The notes under the pieces: generated by a model
Databases searched by the model: none
Told to the model about the DNA's origin: nothing
What the model saw: only the letters and a program-made list of their open reading frames with translations
Part shown: positions 25,171 through 34,381 of the stretch, in pieces
How positions within the stretch are numbered: the first letter of the stretch is position 1
Layout of the letters: each line of letters starts with the position of its first letter
Assembly (NCBI GenBank): GCA_017577405.1
Contig: PIUA01000021.1
Span: forward strand, 124,001-188,000
Length of the DNA stretch: 64,000 bases
Source: Bacillota bacterium
Lineage (GTDB): Bacteria > Bacillota > Limnochordia > Limnochordales > Limnochordaceae
Reading direction: 5' to 3'
Position numbers and translations under genes: made by a program

Positions 25171-25836
25171 CTAGGCGGCCCGGGCCTCCTTCTGAGCGGG
25201 CGCGGCACGCAGGTTCTGGACGAGCCGGGCGCCCGTCGCTCCCAGCCCACCGGCCAGGAGCCAGAGGCCCAGGCGCCGGGTCCTCCACCCGAAGACCGCG
25301 TGGAGGAGCAGGAGCCAGAGGCCCGCCACCACCAGGGCCAGTTGAAGCCGGGCGGCCAGGGTTGGCCGGGGCGCCTCCTCCCGTCCTTCCGAGCGACCCG
25401 CCAGCAGGGCCCGCCGGGACGGGTCCGAAATCCAGACGGCCGCGTGGCCCACGGCCAGGCTCCCCAGGAGCATCTCGGGGATGTGGGTCTCCAGGAGACA
25501 GAGGAGGAGCAGCCAGGCGGTCAGGAGGGAGTCGGCCCGCTGGTCCAGGCGGGCGCCCTCGTCCGAATGGAGCCCCCGCCGGCGGGCCAGGGGCCCGTCG
25601 AGCAGGTCGGTGAGGGCCGCCAGGAGCAGGAGGACCACCTGCCAGATGAGGGCCATGCGGCGCACGTAGAGCACGATGGCCAGCACCACCAGACCCATGC
25701 GGAGCCGGGTCAGGTGGTTGGGCGTGACGCCCTCCGGGAAGCGGTCAATCAGGGCGCCCAAAGCCCGGTCGCGGAAGGCCTGCTCCCGAAGGGTGCGGTC
25801 CCCCGGCCTGAGTTGGGTTGGGCTGTGGGTGCTCAT
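25171..25836 (-). CDS. CDP-alcohol phosphatidyltransferase family membrane protein
   Basis: 221 residues with several membrane helices. The full family signature D-x2-DG-x2-AR-x8-G-x3-D-x3-D is intact at residues 77-102 (D77, D80, G81, A84, R85, G94, D98, D102). It transfers a phosphatidyl group from a CDP-lipid to an alcohol (PgsA-, Cls- or PIS-like); the acceptor cannot be told. AGAGGGGG precedes the ATG. It converges with the helicase gene. Confidence 0.9.
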   Translation of the reverse strand: MSTHSPTQLRPGDRTLREQAFRDRALGALIDRFPEGVTPNHLTRLRMGLVVLAIVLYVRRMALIWQVVLLLLAALTDLLDGPLARRRGLHSDEGARLDQRADSLLTAWLLLLCLLETHIPEMLLGSLAVGHAAVWISDPSRRALLAGRSEGREEAPRPTLAARLQLALVVAGLWLLLLHAVFGWRTRRLGLWLLAGGLGATGARLVQNLRAAPAQKEARAA

Positions 25837-26023
25837 GGGAGTGCCCCCTCTCTCACGAAAGCGGACCTTTCACGCTACCAGGCGGTGCGGAGGCCCCGGA
25901 ACGGCTCGGTCCATGAGGACAGCTGGGCCCCTCACCCCCATCGTACTCGGATCAGACCCAAAAAGCAAAAACAGGCTCCCGACGAGGTGAAGAAGCAGGC
26001 TTCTCAACGAGGAGGCGATGGCC

Positions 26024-26674
26024 ATGCAGGCTGCGGCCCGGTGGCTGCGGACCATCTTTCTGGCGGGGCTGGCCGTGGTGGTCCCCGTTGTCTTGACGGC
26101 GTACCTGGTCTGGTTTGTCTTCAGCCGGCTGGATGCGTTGATGGCGGGGGTGGTGGCCGCGGTGGTGGGCCGTCCTGTGCCGGGAGGCGGGGTGGTGGCC
26201 AGCCTGGCCCTCGTCCTGGCCGTCGGTGTTGTCGCCACCAACTTCCTGGGCCGCCGGGTGATCCGGGCGGCTGAGCAGTTCGTCGAGCGGATCCCTGGGA
26301 TCAGGACCGTCTACGGGGCAATCAAGGAGATCATGCACTCGGTGGTCCGGCCTCAGCGGGGCCAGTTCCGGAGGGCGGTTCTGGTGGAGTTTCCACCGGG
26401 GCTGTACATGCTGGGCTTTGTCACCCAGGAGGCCATCCCCTCCCGCTACCGCGGGGCAGAGCCTCTGGCGGCGGTCTACGTCCCCACCGCACCCAACCCG
26501 GCCTCGGGCTTTCTCTTCTTCGCTCCCCGGGAACACTTGATCGACCTGGAGGTCCCGGTGACTGAGGCCTTCCAGGCGGTCATCTCCGCGGGGCTGATCA
26601 TGCCCGCCAAAGGCGGAGCCGGCTCGCCGGCGGGCCAGGAGGGGGCCATGCCGCAGCCCGACGCCGACGGGTGA
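26024..26674 (+). CDS. DUF502 family membrane protein
   Basis: 216 residues. Two N-terminal hydrophobic segments (WLRTIFLAGLAVVVPVVLTAYLVW and VVASLALVLAVGVVATNFLG) are followed by the conserved FVERIPGIRTVYGAIKEIMHSV and FPPGLYMLGFVT blocks of DUF502. Function is unknown. The second of two close ATG codons is preferred because GAGGAGG is 8 bases away. The 180 bases upstream hold no clear promoter. Confidence 0.88.
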   Translation: MQAAARWLRTIFLAGLAVVVPVVLTAYLVWFVFSRLDALMAGVVAAVVGRPVPGGGVVASLALVLAVGVVATNFLGRRVIRAAEQFVERIPGIRTVYGAIKEIMHSVVRPQRGQFRRAVLVEFPPGLYMLGFVTQEAIPSRYRGAEPLAAVYVPTAPNPASGFLFFAPREHLIDLEVPVTEAFQAVISAGLIMPAKGGAGSPAGQEGAMPQPDADG

Positions 26675-26765
26675 GGCCCAGCCCCCGGTTGGGGCTCCAT
26701 GCCTCCCCCGGGGCATCCTCCGCTCCCTCCGTTGCCCGGGGAAGCCGACGCAGCCTCAAAACAGG

Positions 26766-27317
26766 CTACTCGCGCGCGGTGGCGACCTCTTGGGTGGCGG
26801 CGACGGTGACCAGCCCTAGTTCCGTCAGGGGCCAGAACCGGAAGACGGCCCGCCCTTCCAAGGCCTCCCGGGAGACAACGCCGAAGCGACGACTGTCCTG
26901 GGAGCCGAGGGGGTGCCGGTTATCGCCCATGACAAAGTAGGTCCCCTCGGGGATGCGCAGGGGCGCCATGAACCCGCTGACGGCCACGTCGGTGTACGGT
27001 TCATCGAGAGGCTTGCCGTTGATCCAGACCCGCCCCATGGCGATGGAGATCTGCTCGCCCGGGAGGCCGATGATCCGCTTGATCAGCCGCCGGCCCGGCT
27101 CCAGGGGACTCTGCAGGACGACGATGTCCCCCCGTTGGGGCTCGCCGAAGCGGTACGAGAGCTTCTCCACGATGAGCCGGTCCCGGTCGTGCAGGGTCGG
27201 CTCCATCGACCGTCCCTCGACCACATAGGGCCTGGCGATGAAGGTGACGATGAAGAGCGCGACGGCCCCTGCCACGACGAAACTGCGAATCCACTCCAAC
27301 AGGCCTTCCCGATCCAC
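26766..27317 (-). CDS. lepB: signal peptidase I
   Basis: A 183-residue Bacillus-type (short) signal peptidase with one N-terminal membrane helix. Catalytic Ser37 lies in GRSMEPTL and Lys80 in RRLIKRIIGLPGE; GDNR and SQDSRRFG close the family pattern. It cleaves Sec/Tat signal peptides on the outer face of the membrane. GTG start with AAGGGAG upstream. It is expressed from its own promoter inside the end of the neighbouring radical SAM gene. Confidence 0.95.
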   Translation of the reverse strand: MDREGLLEWIRSFVVAGAVALFIVTFIARPYVVEGRSMEPTLHDRDRLIVEKLSYRFGEPQRGDIVVLQSPLEPGRRLIKRIIGLPGEQISIAMGRVWINGKPLDEPYTDVAVSGFMAPLRIPEGTYFVMGDNRHPLGSQDSRRFGVVSREALEGRAVFRFWPLTELGLVTVAATQEVATARE

Positions 27318-27407
27318 GGGCGTGACTCCCTTCCCCTGCTCCTTTGAGCCGGTCGACTCCTGGCTGGATCCGACGGAACGCCTGGAGCCGTCAACGGTTC
27401 ACCCACC

Positions 27408-27437
27408 AGTCTAGCACGGAATCAGAAAAGAGTTCAA
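27408..27437 (-). promoter_or_regulatory. sigma-A promoter of lepB
   Basis: Minus-strand TTGAAC (27432-27437), an 18-base spacer and the extended -10 TGCTAGACT (hexamer 27408-27413). It overlaps the last codons of the upstream radical SAM gene. Confidence 0.75.
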
Positions 27438-28450
27438 TTGGTGTGGCCAGACCAGACCATCAGGGTCTGGACGGCCAGAGGTGCGGACCCGTCTCCTTCG
27501 GCGGCCGCCAAGGGGAGGGGCCTGCCTGGCAGGCTGCCCACCCTGGGGTGAGAGGCAGCCTTGCCCGCGGGAGGTGTGGGCCGCGGGGCGGGTGGCCGGC
27601 CCGGGAAGGGGTACCGCTGAAGGATGCCCCGCAGCCGCCTCGCCACCACCATCCGGTACCGGCGGGGGGCCAGATCGCCCTCCCGGTAGAGCTTCCGGGT
27701 GGCGTCGGCCAAGTCGGGAAGGATCTCGGCCAGCCGTTCCAAGTAGACCTCCCGGGCCCCCGGGCAGAGCCGGAGAACCTGGTGGCCCACCGCGACGGCG
27801 CCTGCCTGGTGGGCGGCTCCGACCACTGCGGCCAGGCTGGCGACACCGTCGGTGAGGCCGGGAAGGATGGGCGCCACCAGGATTCCGGTGGGGACGCCCA
27901 GCTCGTTCAGCCGGCGCAACGCCCGCAGCCGGGCCGCAGGCGGCGGCGCGCCCGGCTCGATGGCCCGGGCCAGGCCTCGGTCGACGGTGGTCAGGCTGAT
28001 GGTCACCTGGACCCCGGCCCGGCGGTGCAGTTCCAGGAGCAGGTCCGCATCCCGGAGGATGAGGGGTGAGCGGGTGACGATGTGGGCGGGGGTCCGGTAC
28101 CGGACCAGGAGCTCCAGGATCCGGCGGGTGATCCGGTAGTGCCCTTCGGCCGGCTGGTAGATGTCGGTGGCGGTGCCCAAGGCGACGGTCTCGCGCGCCC
28201 AGGAGGGACGGGCCAGCTCCCGTTCCAGCACTTCGGGGAGGTTCATCTTGACGAGGATGACCCGGGAGAACTGATCCCCCGCGGAGAGGTCCAGGAAGGT
28301 GTGGGTCCGGCGGGCGTAGCAGTAGGTGCACCCGTGGGCGCAGCCTCGGTAGGGGTTGAGGGACCAGCGGAAGGGGAGGCCGGGAGCCCGGACCCGGTTG
28401 AGGGCGCTGGCCGCCCGGATCTCCACGTACTCCACCCGCCGTCGAGCCAT
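27434..28450 (-). CDS. radical SAM protein, Rv2578c/SPL-like family
   Basis: 338 residues. The motif LNPYRGCAHGCTYCYARR supplies the CxxxCxxC cluster ligands and matches the Rv2578c family of radical SAM enzymes, distantly related to spore photoproduct lyase. TATDIYQPAEGHYRITRRILELL follows. The reaction is unknown. The ATG at 28450 follows AGGAGG by 10 bases. The long Pro/Ala-rich tail after about residue 280 is probably disordered. It has its own promoter. Confidence 0.88.
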   Translation of the reverse strand: MARRRVEYVEIRAASALNRVRAPGLPFRWSLNPYRGCAHGCTYCYARRTHTFLDLSAGDQFSRVILVKMNLPEVLERELARPSWARETVALGTATDIYQPAEGHYRITRRILELLVRYRTPAHIVTRSPLILRDADLLLELHRRAGVQVTISLTTVDRGLARAIEPGAPPPAARLRALRRLNELGVPTGILVAPILPGLTDGVASLAAVVGAAHQAGAVAVGHQVLRLCPGAREVYLERLAEILPDLADATRKLYREGDLAPRRYRMVVARRLRGILQRYPFPGRPPAPRPTPPAGKAASHPRVGSLPGRPLPLAAAEGDGSAPLAVQTLMVWSGHTN

Positions 28451-28490
28451 GGGGCTCTCACCTCCTGGTGACGAACAGATATTCGCTGCC

Positions 28491-28519
28491 AGCATAGACG
28501 AACGGGTGATCGGTGTCAA
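28491..28519 (-). promoter_or_regulatory. sigma-A promoter of the radical SAM gene
   Basis: Minus-strand perfect TTGACA (28514-28519), a 17-base spacer and TATGCT (28491-28496), giving a leader of about 34 bases. Confidence 0.85.
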
Positions 28520-28625
28520 GGGGTTGGGACTGGCGTTGACCTTTTGGGAAGCCGACGACAAAAGAGGAAAGACCACTACTGGGCCGTGAGCACCGGGACG
28601 GCTCGAACCACTGGAGGCATCCATC

Positions 28626-30635
28626 ATGTTCCCGACACGAAGCGCGGTCCTTGAGGCCCTCGCCGTCGCTGTCCCCGTTTGGCCCCGACGCTGCCTCGTC
28701 GTCCTTGCCGCTGTCCTCGTCCTTGGTCTCGCCCTGCCCCCGGCACCGATCGCAGCCAGCCTCTCCCCCTTGGAGCGTGGGATCCCGGTGGAAGGCGTGC
28801 TGACCGATGAGGATCCCGTCCTGGACGACGGGACCTTCTTCCACCTCTACGCGCTGGAGGGCCGGGAGGGCGAACAGCTCCGGCTCCGGCTGTCGTCACC
28901 CGATGTGGACGCGTTTCTCGTGCTCTTCAGTCTCTTGGGGGACTGGCTCGTCAGCGACGATGACTCGGGCGGCGGAACAGATGCCCTCCTGGAAGCCACC
29001 CTGCCCGAGGACGGCACCTACCTGGTGGCCGTGAACACCGTCTGGGCTGGGGAGACAGGCCGGTACACCCTCCTCTGGGAGCTTGGGGCGACGGACCCAG
29101 CCCCACCGCTGGATGGGGAGGGGGACGCCTTGACAGCAGCCGAGGATACATCGGGCCTGGGGGTCGATGGCTTCTTGGTGCCCGGCCAGCCCGTCACGGG
29201 GGTGGTGGGTGCCTTCCCTGATCATTACCGGACCTACGTGGTCGAGGTGCCCCCTGAAGCCGACTCCCTCGTGGTGAGCCTGCAGGCCAAGGTGGATCTG
29301 GACCTCTTCGTTCGTTTCCGGCACCAGATGGAGGATTGGACCGAGGATCCCGACCACGCCGCGGTGACCCCGGCTGGCTTGGAAGAGCTGGTCATCGACG
29401 GGGCCGCCTTGCGGGCGGGGCCCTACTACATCGACGTGGCCAACCTCCTCTCCAGCTCGTCCGGCGGCCCCTTCGTCCTCCTGGCCACTCTGGGCGTCTC
29501 CGGGGACGAGCCGCGGGCCCTGGTGGCCCGCCCCGTCGAAGAGCAGGTGGCTGGGACCCTGGACCCGGGTGGCGGGGCGGACGGGGTGATGGGCGCCGGG
29601 GATCTGGTCCAGTTCTGGGCCGTTGACGTCCCGCCTGGAGCCCAGACCTTGGAGGTGGGGCTCTTCGACGCGAGCGGCCCCCTCGATTTGGTGGCCGCCC
29701 CCGAAGGTGCCTTGCCCTTCGATTTGGAAGCCTTCCCCCACGGGGCCATGACCGCTCTGGCGAACGAGCGCCTCTCTCTTCCGGTAGGTGCGGTCCAAGC
29801 CTCCCGGTGGTGGATCGGGGTGGTCAACTGGGAGCACGCCCCCGCCACCTACCGGCTGGAAGTCCGGGTGGACGAACCCCTGCCGCCCCATCCCACCGTG
29901 CGGCCAGCGGTCCCCCCGACGGCCTCGCCCTTGCAGAGGGCCCTCGCCGCGGCGGTCCAAATTGCCAGCTCCCTGGGCCTGGGCTCAGGGACCCTGGTCT
30001 CCCCCGACGGGCTCATCCTCACCAATTACCACGTGGTGGCCCACTGCGCCATCACCGAGCCGGCCTTTGCCTGTGCCGGCGAGCCCCTGCGGGCGGCCGA
30101 CGGGAGCTTGGAGCGGCTGGTGGTGGGGGTGGCCGACGTGGAGCAAGGGGTGGCGGTGCAGGCGTACTACGCCGTCTTGGAGCAGGCGCTCCCGGAGTAC
30201 GACCTGGCCCTGCTGCGGATCGAGACCGATCTTAACGGGTGCCCGCCCCCGGGCGCTTTTCCCTGGGTGCCCATTGATCTGGCGCCCGTTGCCCTGGGGG
30301 AAGAGGTCCTGGTCATCGGGTACCCCACCATCGCCCGGGCCGGGGACCGGAATCCCCTCTCCCTGACCCGGGGGATTGTTTCGGGCTTCACCACCCACCA
30401 GGGCCGGCGGGTCCTCATCCAGACCGATGCCACCATCAACTCCGGCAACTCCGGGGGCCTGATGGTGCGGGCCCGGGACGGGGTCCTGATTGGCGTGCCT
30501 TCCGACGTCCGGTACGACGCCGAGCTCTTCGAGAAGCAGGATTATGCCCGCCCGGTCCAGCTTCTGCCCGCAGCTTGGGTGGAGCTGATCGAGGCCGGTG
30601 GGGGGCGGGTTCTGCGGGGGGAGGCGGCCCCATGA
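28626..30635 (+). CDS. secreted trypsin-like serine protease with N-terminal PPC-type repeats
   Basis: 669 residues. A signal peptide (1-44) is followed by three beta-rich segments of the pre-peptidase C-terminal (PPC) type (about 50-155, 180-290 and 300-415), then a Pro-rich hinge and a trypsin-like domain (about 435-650). The triad is His469 (ILTNYHVVAHC), Asp526 (EYDLALLRIE) and Ser609 (INSGNSGG). PPC domains normally follow a peptidase domain; here they precede it. No PDZ domain and no membrane anchor. The ATG has TGGAGG 8 bases upstream. It probably acts outside the cell or in the envelope; substrate unknown. Confidence 0.87.
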   Translation: MFPTRSAVLEALAVAVPVWPRRCLVVLAAVLVLGLALPPAPIAASLSPLERGIPVEGVLTDEDPVLDDGTFFHLYALEGREGEQLRLRLSSPDVDAFLVLFSLLGDWLVSDDDSGGGTDALLEATLPEDGTYLVAVNTVWAGETGRYTLLWELGATDPAPPLDGEGDALTAAEDTSGLGVDGFLVPGQPVTGVVGAFPDHYRTYVVEVPPEADSLVVSLQAKVDLDLFVRFRHQMEDWTEDPDHAAVTPAGLEELVIDGAALRAGPYYIDVANLLSSSSGGPFVLLATLGVSGDEPRALVARPVEEQVAGTLDPGGGADGVMGAGDLVQFWAVDVPPGAQTLEVGLFDASGPLDLVAAPEGALPFDLEAFPHGAMTALANERLSLPVGAVQASRWWIGVVNWEHAPATYRLEVRVDEPLPPHPTVRPAVPPTASPLQRALAAAVQIASSLGLGSGTLVSPDGLILTNYHVVAHCAITEPAFACAGEPLRAADGSLERLVVGVADVEQGVAVQAYYAVLEQALPEYDLALLRIETDLNGCPPPGAFPWVPIDLAPVALGEEVLVIGYPTIARAGDRNPLSLTRGIVSGFTTHQGRRVLIQTDATINSGNSGGLMVRARDGVLIGVPSDVRYDAELFEKQDYARPVQLLPAAWVELIEAGGGRVLRGEAAP

Positions 30636-30722
30636 GGGCCGCCCCTGCCGGGACCCGAAAGGGAGGTTATACTGTGGGCGGACCATGGCGGCCGCCCGTG
30701 GCCGCCCGGAGGGGGCCGTCTC

Positions 30723-31778
30723 ATGGAACTGGGGATCTACTCCTTTGGCGAGCGCACGCCGGACCCGGAGACGGGCCAGGTGATCAGCCCTGAAGAGCGC
30801 GTGCGGCGGCTCTTGGAGGAGATTGAGCTGGCCGATCAGGTGGGGCTCGACGTCTTCGGCGTGGGCGAGCACCACCGGCCGGAGTACACCGTCTCCTCCC
30901 CCGCGGTGGTGCTGGCGGCGGCGGCCGCCCGAACCCGGCGGATCCGCCTCACCAGCGCGGTGACGGTCCTCAGCTCCGACGACCCTGTCCGGGTCTTCCA
31001 AGACTTCGCCACCCTGGACCTGATCTCCGGGGGCCGGGCGGAGATCATGGTGGGCCGGGGCTCCTTCATCGAGTCCTTCCCCCTCTTCGGGTATGATCTG
31101 GCCGATTACGACGAGCTCTTCGAGGAGAAGCTGGACCTTCTCCTCCGGCTGCGCGAAGAGGAGCGGGTCTGGTGGTCGGGGCGCTTCCGGCCGGCCCTGG
31201 ACGGGCAGGGGGTCTATCCCCGTCCGGTGCAGGATCCCATCCCCGTCTGGGTGGCGGTGGGCGGCACGCCCCAGTCGGCGGCCAGGGCCGGGGCCTTGGG
31301 ACTGCCCATGGCCCTGGCCATCATCGGCGGCATGCCGGCTCGCTTCCGGCCCCTGGCGGAGCTTCACCGCCGGGCCGCGGAGCGGGCGGGCCATCCCGCG
31401 CCCCGGTTGAGCATCAACTCCCACGGCTTCATCGCCCGGCGGAGCCAGGAGGCCGCCGACCTCGCCTTCCGTCCCTTCAAGATGGTCATGGACCAGCTGG
31501 GTCGGGAGCGGGGCTGGCCGCCGATGAGCCGGGAGGATTTCGAAGCCTCCCGCAGCCTCCACGGGGCCAACTTCGTGGGGAGCCCCGAGGAGATCGCCGA
31601 GAAGATCCTCTACCAGCACAAGCTCTTCGGGCACGATCGCTTCCTGCTCCAGCTGACCGTCGGCACCATCCCCCACAAGAAGGTGCTGGAGGCCATCGAG
31701 CTCTTCGGCACCGAGGTGGCCCCCCTGGTCCGGCGGGAGCTGGCTTCCCGTACCCCCCAACCGTCCCCCCGTCCCTGA
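30723..31778 (+). CDS. LLM-class (luciferase-like) flavin-dependent oxidoreductase
   Basis: 351 residues of the bacterial luciferase-like TIM-barrel family. [74 protein letters not shown] and [10 protein letters not shown] are family blocks. It uses FMNH2 or F420; substrate unknown. A TATACT sequence at 30668 could be the -10 of a local promoter. A GC-rich inverted repeat (30623-30643) straddles the stop of the preceding protease. Confidence 0.9.
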   Translation: MELGIYSFGERTPDPETGQVISPEERVRRLLEEIELADQVGLDVFGVGEHHRPEYTVSSPAVVLAAAAARTRRIRLTSAVTVLSSDDPVRVFQDFATLDLISGGRAEIMVGRGSFIESFPLFGYDLADYDELFEEKLDLLLRLREEERVWWSGRFRPALDGQGVYPRPVQDPIPVWVAVGGTPQSAARAGALGLPMALAIIGGMPARFRPLAELHRRAAERAGHPAPRLSINSHGFIARRSQEAADLAFRPFKMVMDQLGRERGWPPMSREDFEASRSLHGANFVGSPEEIAEKILYQHKLFGHDRFLLQLTVGTIPHKKVLEAIELFGTEVAPLVRRELASRTPQPSPRP

Positions 31779-31793
31779 TCAGCCTGGCGTGAT

Positions 31794-31819
31794 CTCGCTG
31801 ACAGAGGGCTGTCAGCGAG
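31794..31819 (+). other. perfect 11-bp inverted repeat after the LLM gene
   Basis: CTCGCTGACAG-AGGG-CTGTCAGCGAG, 16 bases past the stop codon. There is no T-run, so it could be an RNA 3' stabiliser, a rho-assisted terminator or a protein-binding palindrome. Confidence 0.6.
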
Positions 31820-31892
31820 GCGGGAGTATCCTGGCGCGGCGGGCCCGGCGAGCCGCCCATGGGTTCTCCTTCCCGATCCGTGAAGATTCGTC

Positions 31893-31922
31893 TTGACGGA
31901 CTGGCCAGGTCTGTGCTAACTT
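31893..31922 (+). promoter_or_regulatory. sigma-A promoter before two small ORFs
   Basis: TTGACG (31893-31898), an 18-base spacer and the extended -10 TGCTAACTT (hexamer 31917-31922). Confidence 0.65.
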
Positions 31923-31992
31923 TCTAGCACGCGGTTGCGGCGCTGCCCCTTTCCCGGGCGGCTGCCAGCCCGGCACGGAGGAGGTGGAACCC

Positions 31993-32130
31993 ATGCTCAT
32001 GACTGGCACCGGTAGGCTCGGTCCGGCTCAGCCTCGCCCGTCGTTGGTCTGCCCGGAAGTGCGGGCGATTGGGCACGCGCGGCGTCATGGCAGCATGGGG
32101 TGTCCGCCTCAAGGCGTGCGCTGGTCCTAA
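31993..32130 (+). CDS. possible 45-residue leader peptide or small protein
   Basis: ATG with an excellent ribosome site (GGAGGAGG, 8 bases upstream), about 70 bases after a good promoter. The peptide (MLMTGTGRLGPAQPRPS...) is Pro/Arg/Gly-rich with two Cys and shows no family I know. The coding evidence is the promoter and ribosome site only; a leader or attenuator peptide is as likely as a functional small protein. The rest of the 31779-32304 stretch holds nothing else I recognise. Confidence 0.4.
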   Translation: MLMTGTGRLGPAQPRPSLVCPEVRAIGHARRHGSMGCPPQGVRWS

Positions 32131-32304
32131 GAGCGACCGGTTCACCTTTCGAGGCCGTGACACCCGGGACGGGGCCACGGCCTCACCTTTTGCGCGGGAC
32201 CCGGAGGGTCGATGCGCGGGAGGCCGCGGCGCCACGAGGGCGGCGGCCTCCCTTCGCGCCTGGAGGTCGGGGCCGCTGCTGGCACGAGGAAAGGAGCACT
32301 CGTG

Positions 32305-32484
32305 ATGTTGAGGGATGACCACACGGCCCTGATCCTCGCCCGCTTGCACCATGAGCGGCTCTTCGCCGAGGCGGAGCGGGAGCGCCAAGCCCAGGAGGTG
32401 TTGGAGGAGAAGTCGTCCAAGCCGGCCCACCCGCTGCCCCTCCTCGACCGAGTGCGCCGCTGGCGACGTCGACCTGCCCTCTGA
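32305..32484 (+). CDS. small charged helical protein (59 residues)
   Basis: AAAGGAG lies 8 bases before the ATG. The sequence is an amphipathic, highly charged helix (LILARLHHERLFAEAERERQAQEVLEEK) followed by a basic C-terminus (RVRRWRRRPAL). No family is recognised. It sits 133 bases before the WYL regulator and may be co-transcribed with the upstream small ORF. Confidence 0.6.
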   Translation: MLRDDHTALILARLHHERLFAEAERERQAQEVLEEKSSKPAHPLPLLDRVRRWRRRPAL

Positions 32485-32616
32485 GCGACGGGGCCGCGCC
32501 CGGGCTTCCCGCCCGGGGCGCCCCTCTCGACTCCGCTCCGGAACGACCCGGTTTGACCACCATCCCGCGCGCCGATCCCCCGGGCCGCGGGCCAGGGGAG
32601 GGATCACGGGGAGACC

Positions 32617-33618
32617 ATGACCAAAGGCGATCGACTGGCGGCCATCCTGATCACCCTCCAGTCGCGGGAGCTGGTCCGGGCCCAGGAACTGGCCGAGCGG
32701 TTCGAGGTGTCGGTCCGGACCATCTACCGCGACATGCAGGCCCTCAGTGAGGCGGGGGTGCCCGTGATGGCCATCCCCGGGACGGGGGGCGGCTACCGGT
32801 TGATGGATGGTTACCGGCTCCCCCCGCTCACCTTCACCACCGAGGAGGCCCTCGCCCTGCTCCTGGCCCAGATCGCTCTGGCCCAGATGGAACAGGGGCC
32901 CTTTGCCGAGGCGGGCCGGCGGGCTATGGACCGGATCTTGGCCGTCTTGCCCGAGCATGTGCGGGCGGGCGTGCTCTCCATGGAGCGGTTGATGGCTGTC
33001 CGGGGCTCGGGAGCCATGCAGCCCAGGGAACGGACGTGGCTGGGGACGTTGCTCGCCGCCCTCTGGACCCGACGGCGGGTCCGGCTGCTCTACCGGAAGC
33101 CCCTGGCCGAGGAGGCCGAGTGGCGGCTGGTGGATCCCTACGGGATCGGGTTCGGTTTTGGGCGCTGGTACGTGCCGGGGTGGTGCCACCTCCGGCAGGC
33201 GCCCCGGACCTTCCGCCTGGACCGCATCGAGGTGGTCGAGCTGCAGAACGAATCCTACGAGCTGCCCAAGGGGTTTACCATGGAGGTGTGGGCCGAGGCG
33301 TTCTTCTCCCAGCCCGACGCGGCCCGGGTCTGCGCGACGGTCCGCTTTCTCGACGAGCGGACGGCGGAGAGGGCGGCCAACGACCGCCTCTTCCAGGGCC
33401 CGCCCGCCCGGCGGGGAAACGAGTGGGTGGCCACCATCACCTACCCGAGCTACGACACCGACTGGGTGGCCGAACGGCTCCTGAGGTACGGTGGCGCCGC
33501 GGTGGTGGAGCACCCGCCCGAGCTGCGGGAGATGGTGGTCACCTTAGCCCGGAAGGTGCTCCGAGCCTACGGGGACCCGGTCCAGGAGACCGCGACGGGC
33601 GGAACCCTCACCCGATGA
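32617..33618 (+). CDS. WYL-domain transcriptional regulator (YafY/DeoR-type HTH)
   Basis: 333 residues. A winged HTH (residues 1-60: RLAAILITLQ, AQELAERFEVSVRTIYRDMQALSEAGVPV) and a WYL effector domain with FGRWYVPGWCHLRQAPRTFRLDRI (WYV in place of WYL), then a WCX-like C-terminal region. WYL proteins sense nucleic-acid or nucleotide ligands in several systems; the target here is unknown. Its last 11 bases overlap the end of sodC on the opposite strand. Confidence 0.9.
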   Translation: MTKGDRLAAILITLQSRELVRAQELAERFEVSVRTIYRDMQALSEAGVPVMAIPGTGGGYRLMDGYRLPPLTFTTEEALALLLAQIALAQMEQGPFAEAGRRAMDRILAVLPEHVRAGVLSMERLMAVRGSGAMQPRERTWLGTLLAALWTRRRVRLLYRKPLAEEAEWRLVDPYGIGFGFGRWYVPGWCHLRQAPRTFRLDRIEVVELQNESYELPKGFTMEVWAEAFFSQPDAARVCATVRFLDERTAERAANDRLFQGPPARRGNEWVATITYPSYDTDWVAERLLRYGGAAVVEHPPELREMVVTLARKVLRAYGDPVQETATGGTLTR

Positions 33619-34168
33619 TCCCGCACGCCAGGCGGGGGCCCGAGTTCCCCGCGGGCTGGCTCCGGTAGTCGTCAGGGTGCTGGTGGATGATGACGGCCAG
33701 GCCGGCCACGTCCTGGGGGCGGAAACGGCTGGTGAAGAAGGCCATCTCAGCCCGCCCGTCGTTGGAGAACAGGACGGGAAAGTCGCCTGCGTGGTTACCG
33801 TGGGGCTGGCCGTCCGGGTTGTAGTGCCCTCCCGCCGCGGTGAAGGGCTCGTTGGGGTCGCCCACCTCGCAGCTCCCCTTCTCGTGGAGGTGGAAGCCCA
33901 GCGGGCCCGTGGGTGGGGGCCCTGGAGTGTAACCCGGCAGGCCCTCGACCCGGACTGAGACCCAGGTGCCTTCGTCCACCGCCCGGAAGGTGATGGTCCC
34001 CCGGATCTGGGGGGCCAAGGGGCCACCGCGCAGCTCGGCCGTCAGGTGAACGCCATCCCGCATCCGCCCGCCGACCAGCCCCGCCGTGGCCGCCAGCAGG
34101 ATAAGGGCACCGCCCCCGACCAGAGCCCAGCGGGGGATCCGTTTGACCAGGATGGGCCGCACCGCCAT
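33608..34168 (-). CDS. sodC: Cu/Zn superoxide dismutase, membrane-anchored
   Basis: 186 residues. An N-terminal membrane anchor (14-33) and a SodC domain. Cu/Zn ligands are His93 and His95 (GFHLHEKGSC), bridging His115 (GGHYNP), His123, His126 and Asp129, and His162 (VIIHQHPDDY). The disulfide pair is Cys100 and Cys182, and the active-site Arg lies in GPRLACG. It destroys superoxide outside the cytoplasmic membrane. There is no lipobox. It is divergent from the rnf operon, whose iron-sulfur centres would benefit from such protection. Confidence 0.93.
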   Translation of the reverse strand: MAVRPILVKRIPRWALVGGGALILLAATAGLVGGRMRDGVHLTAELRGGPLAPQIRGTITFRAVDEGTWVSVRVEGLPGYTPGPPPTGPLGFHLHEKGSCEVGDPNEPFTAAGGHYNPDGQPHGNHAGDFPVLFSNDGRAEMAFFTSRFRPQDVAGLAVIIHQHPDDYRSQPAGNSGPRLACGIIG

Positions 34169-34314
34169 CGACTCCTCCCAGAAGGATGGGGGGGCAGGCT
34201 CCCTGGTCGGTCGTCCTGGGCCCCCGCTCCTTCCATGGGTATGGCGACCCGGTACAAAGATACCGCCCCAGCCAGTCCTCTGTCCTGAGCAGCGCCCGGA
34301 GGCTCGTGATCAGC

Positions 34315-34344
34315 TTTACTTCGTCTTCTCCCCGGTGATAGACT
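34315..34344 (+). promoter_or_regulatory. probable promoter of the rnf operon
   Basis: TTTACT (34315-34320), an 18-base spacer and TAGACT (34339-34344), about 100 bases before rnfC. Confidence 0.5.
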
Positions 34345-34356
34345 AAGGTTGGGATA

Positions 34357-34372
34357 CGTGATAGTACTCACA
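34357..34372. promoter_or_regulatory. Rex- or CRP/FNR-like palindrome before rnfC
   Basis: CGTGA-TAGTAC-TCACA matches TGTGA-N6-TCACA at nine of ten positions, and the right half extends to TCACAA as in Rex operators (TTGTGA-N6-TCACAA). It lies just downstream of the proposed start of transcription, a position suited to repression. Rex senses NADH/NAD+, the very couple Rnf acts on. Confidence 0.55.
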
Positions 34373-34381
34373 ACCACTTAG

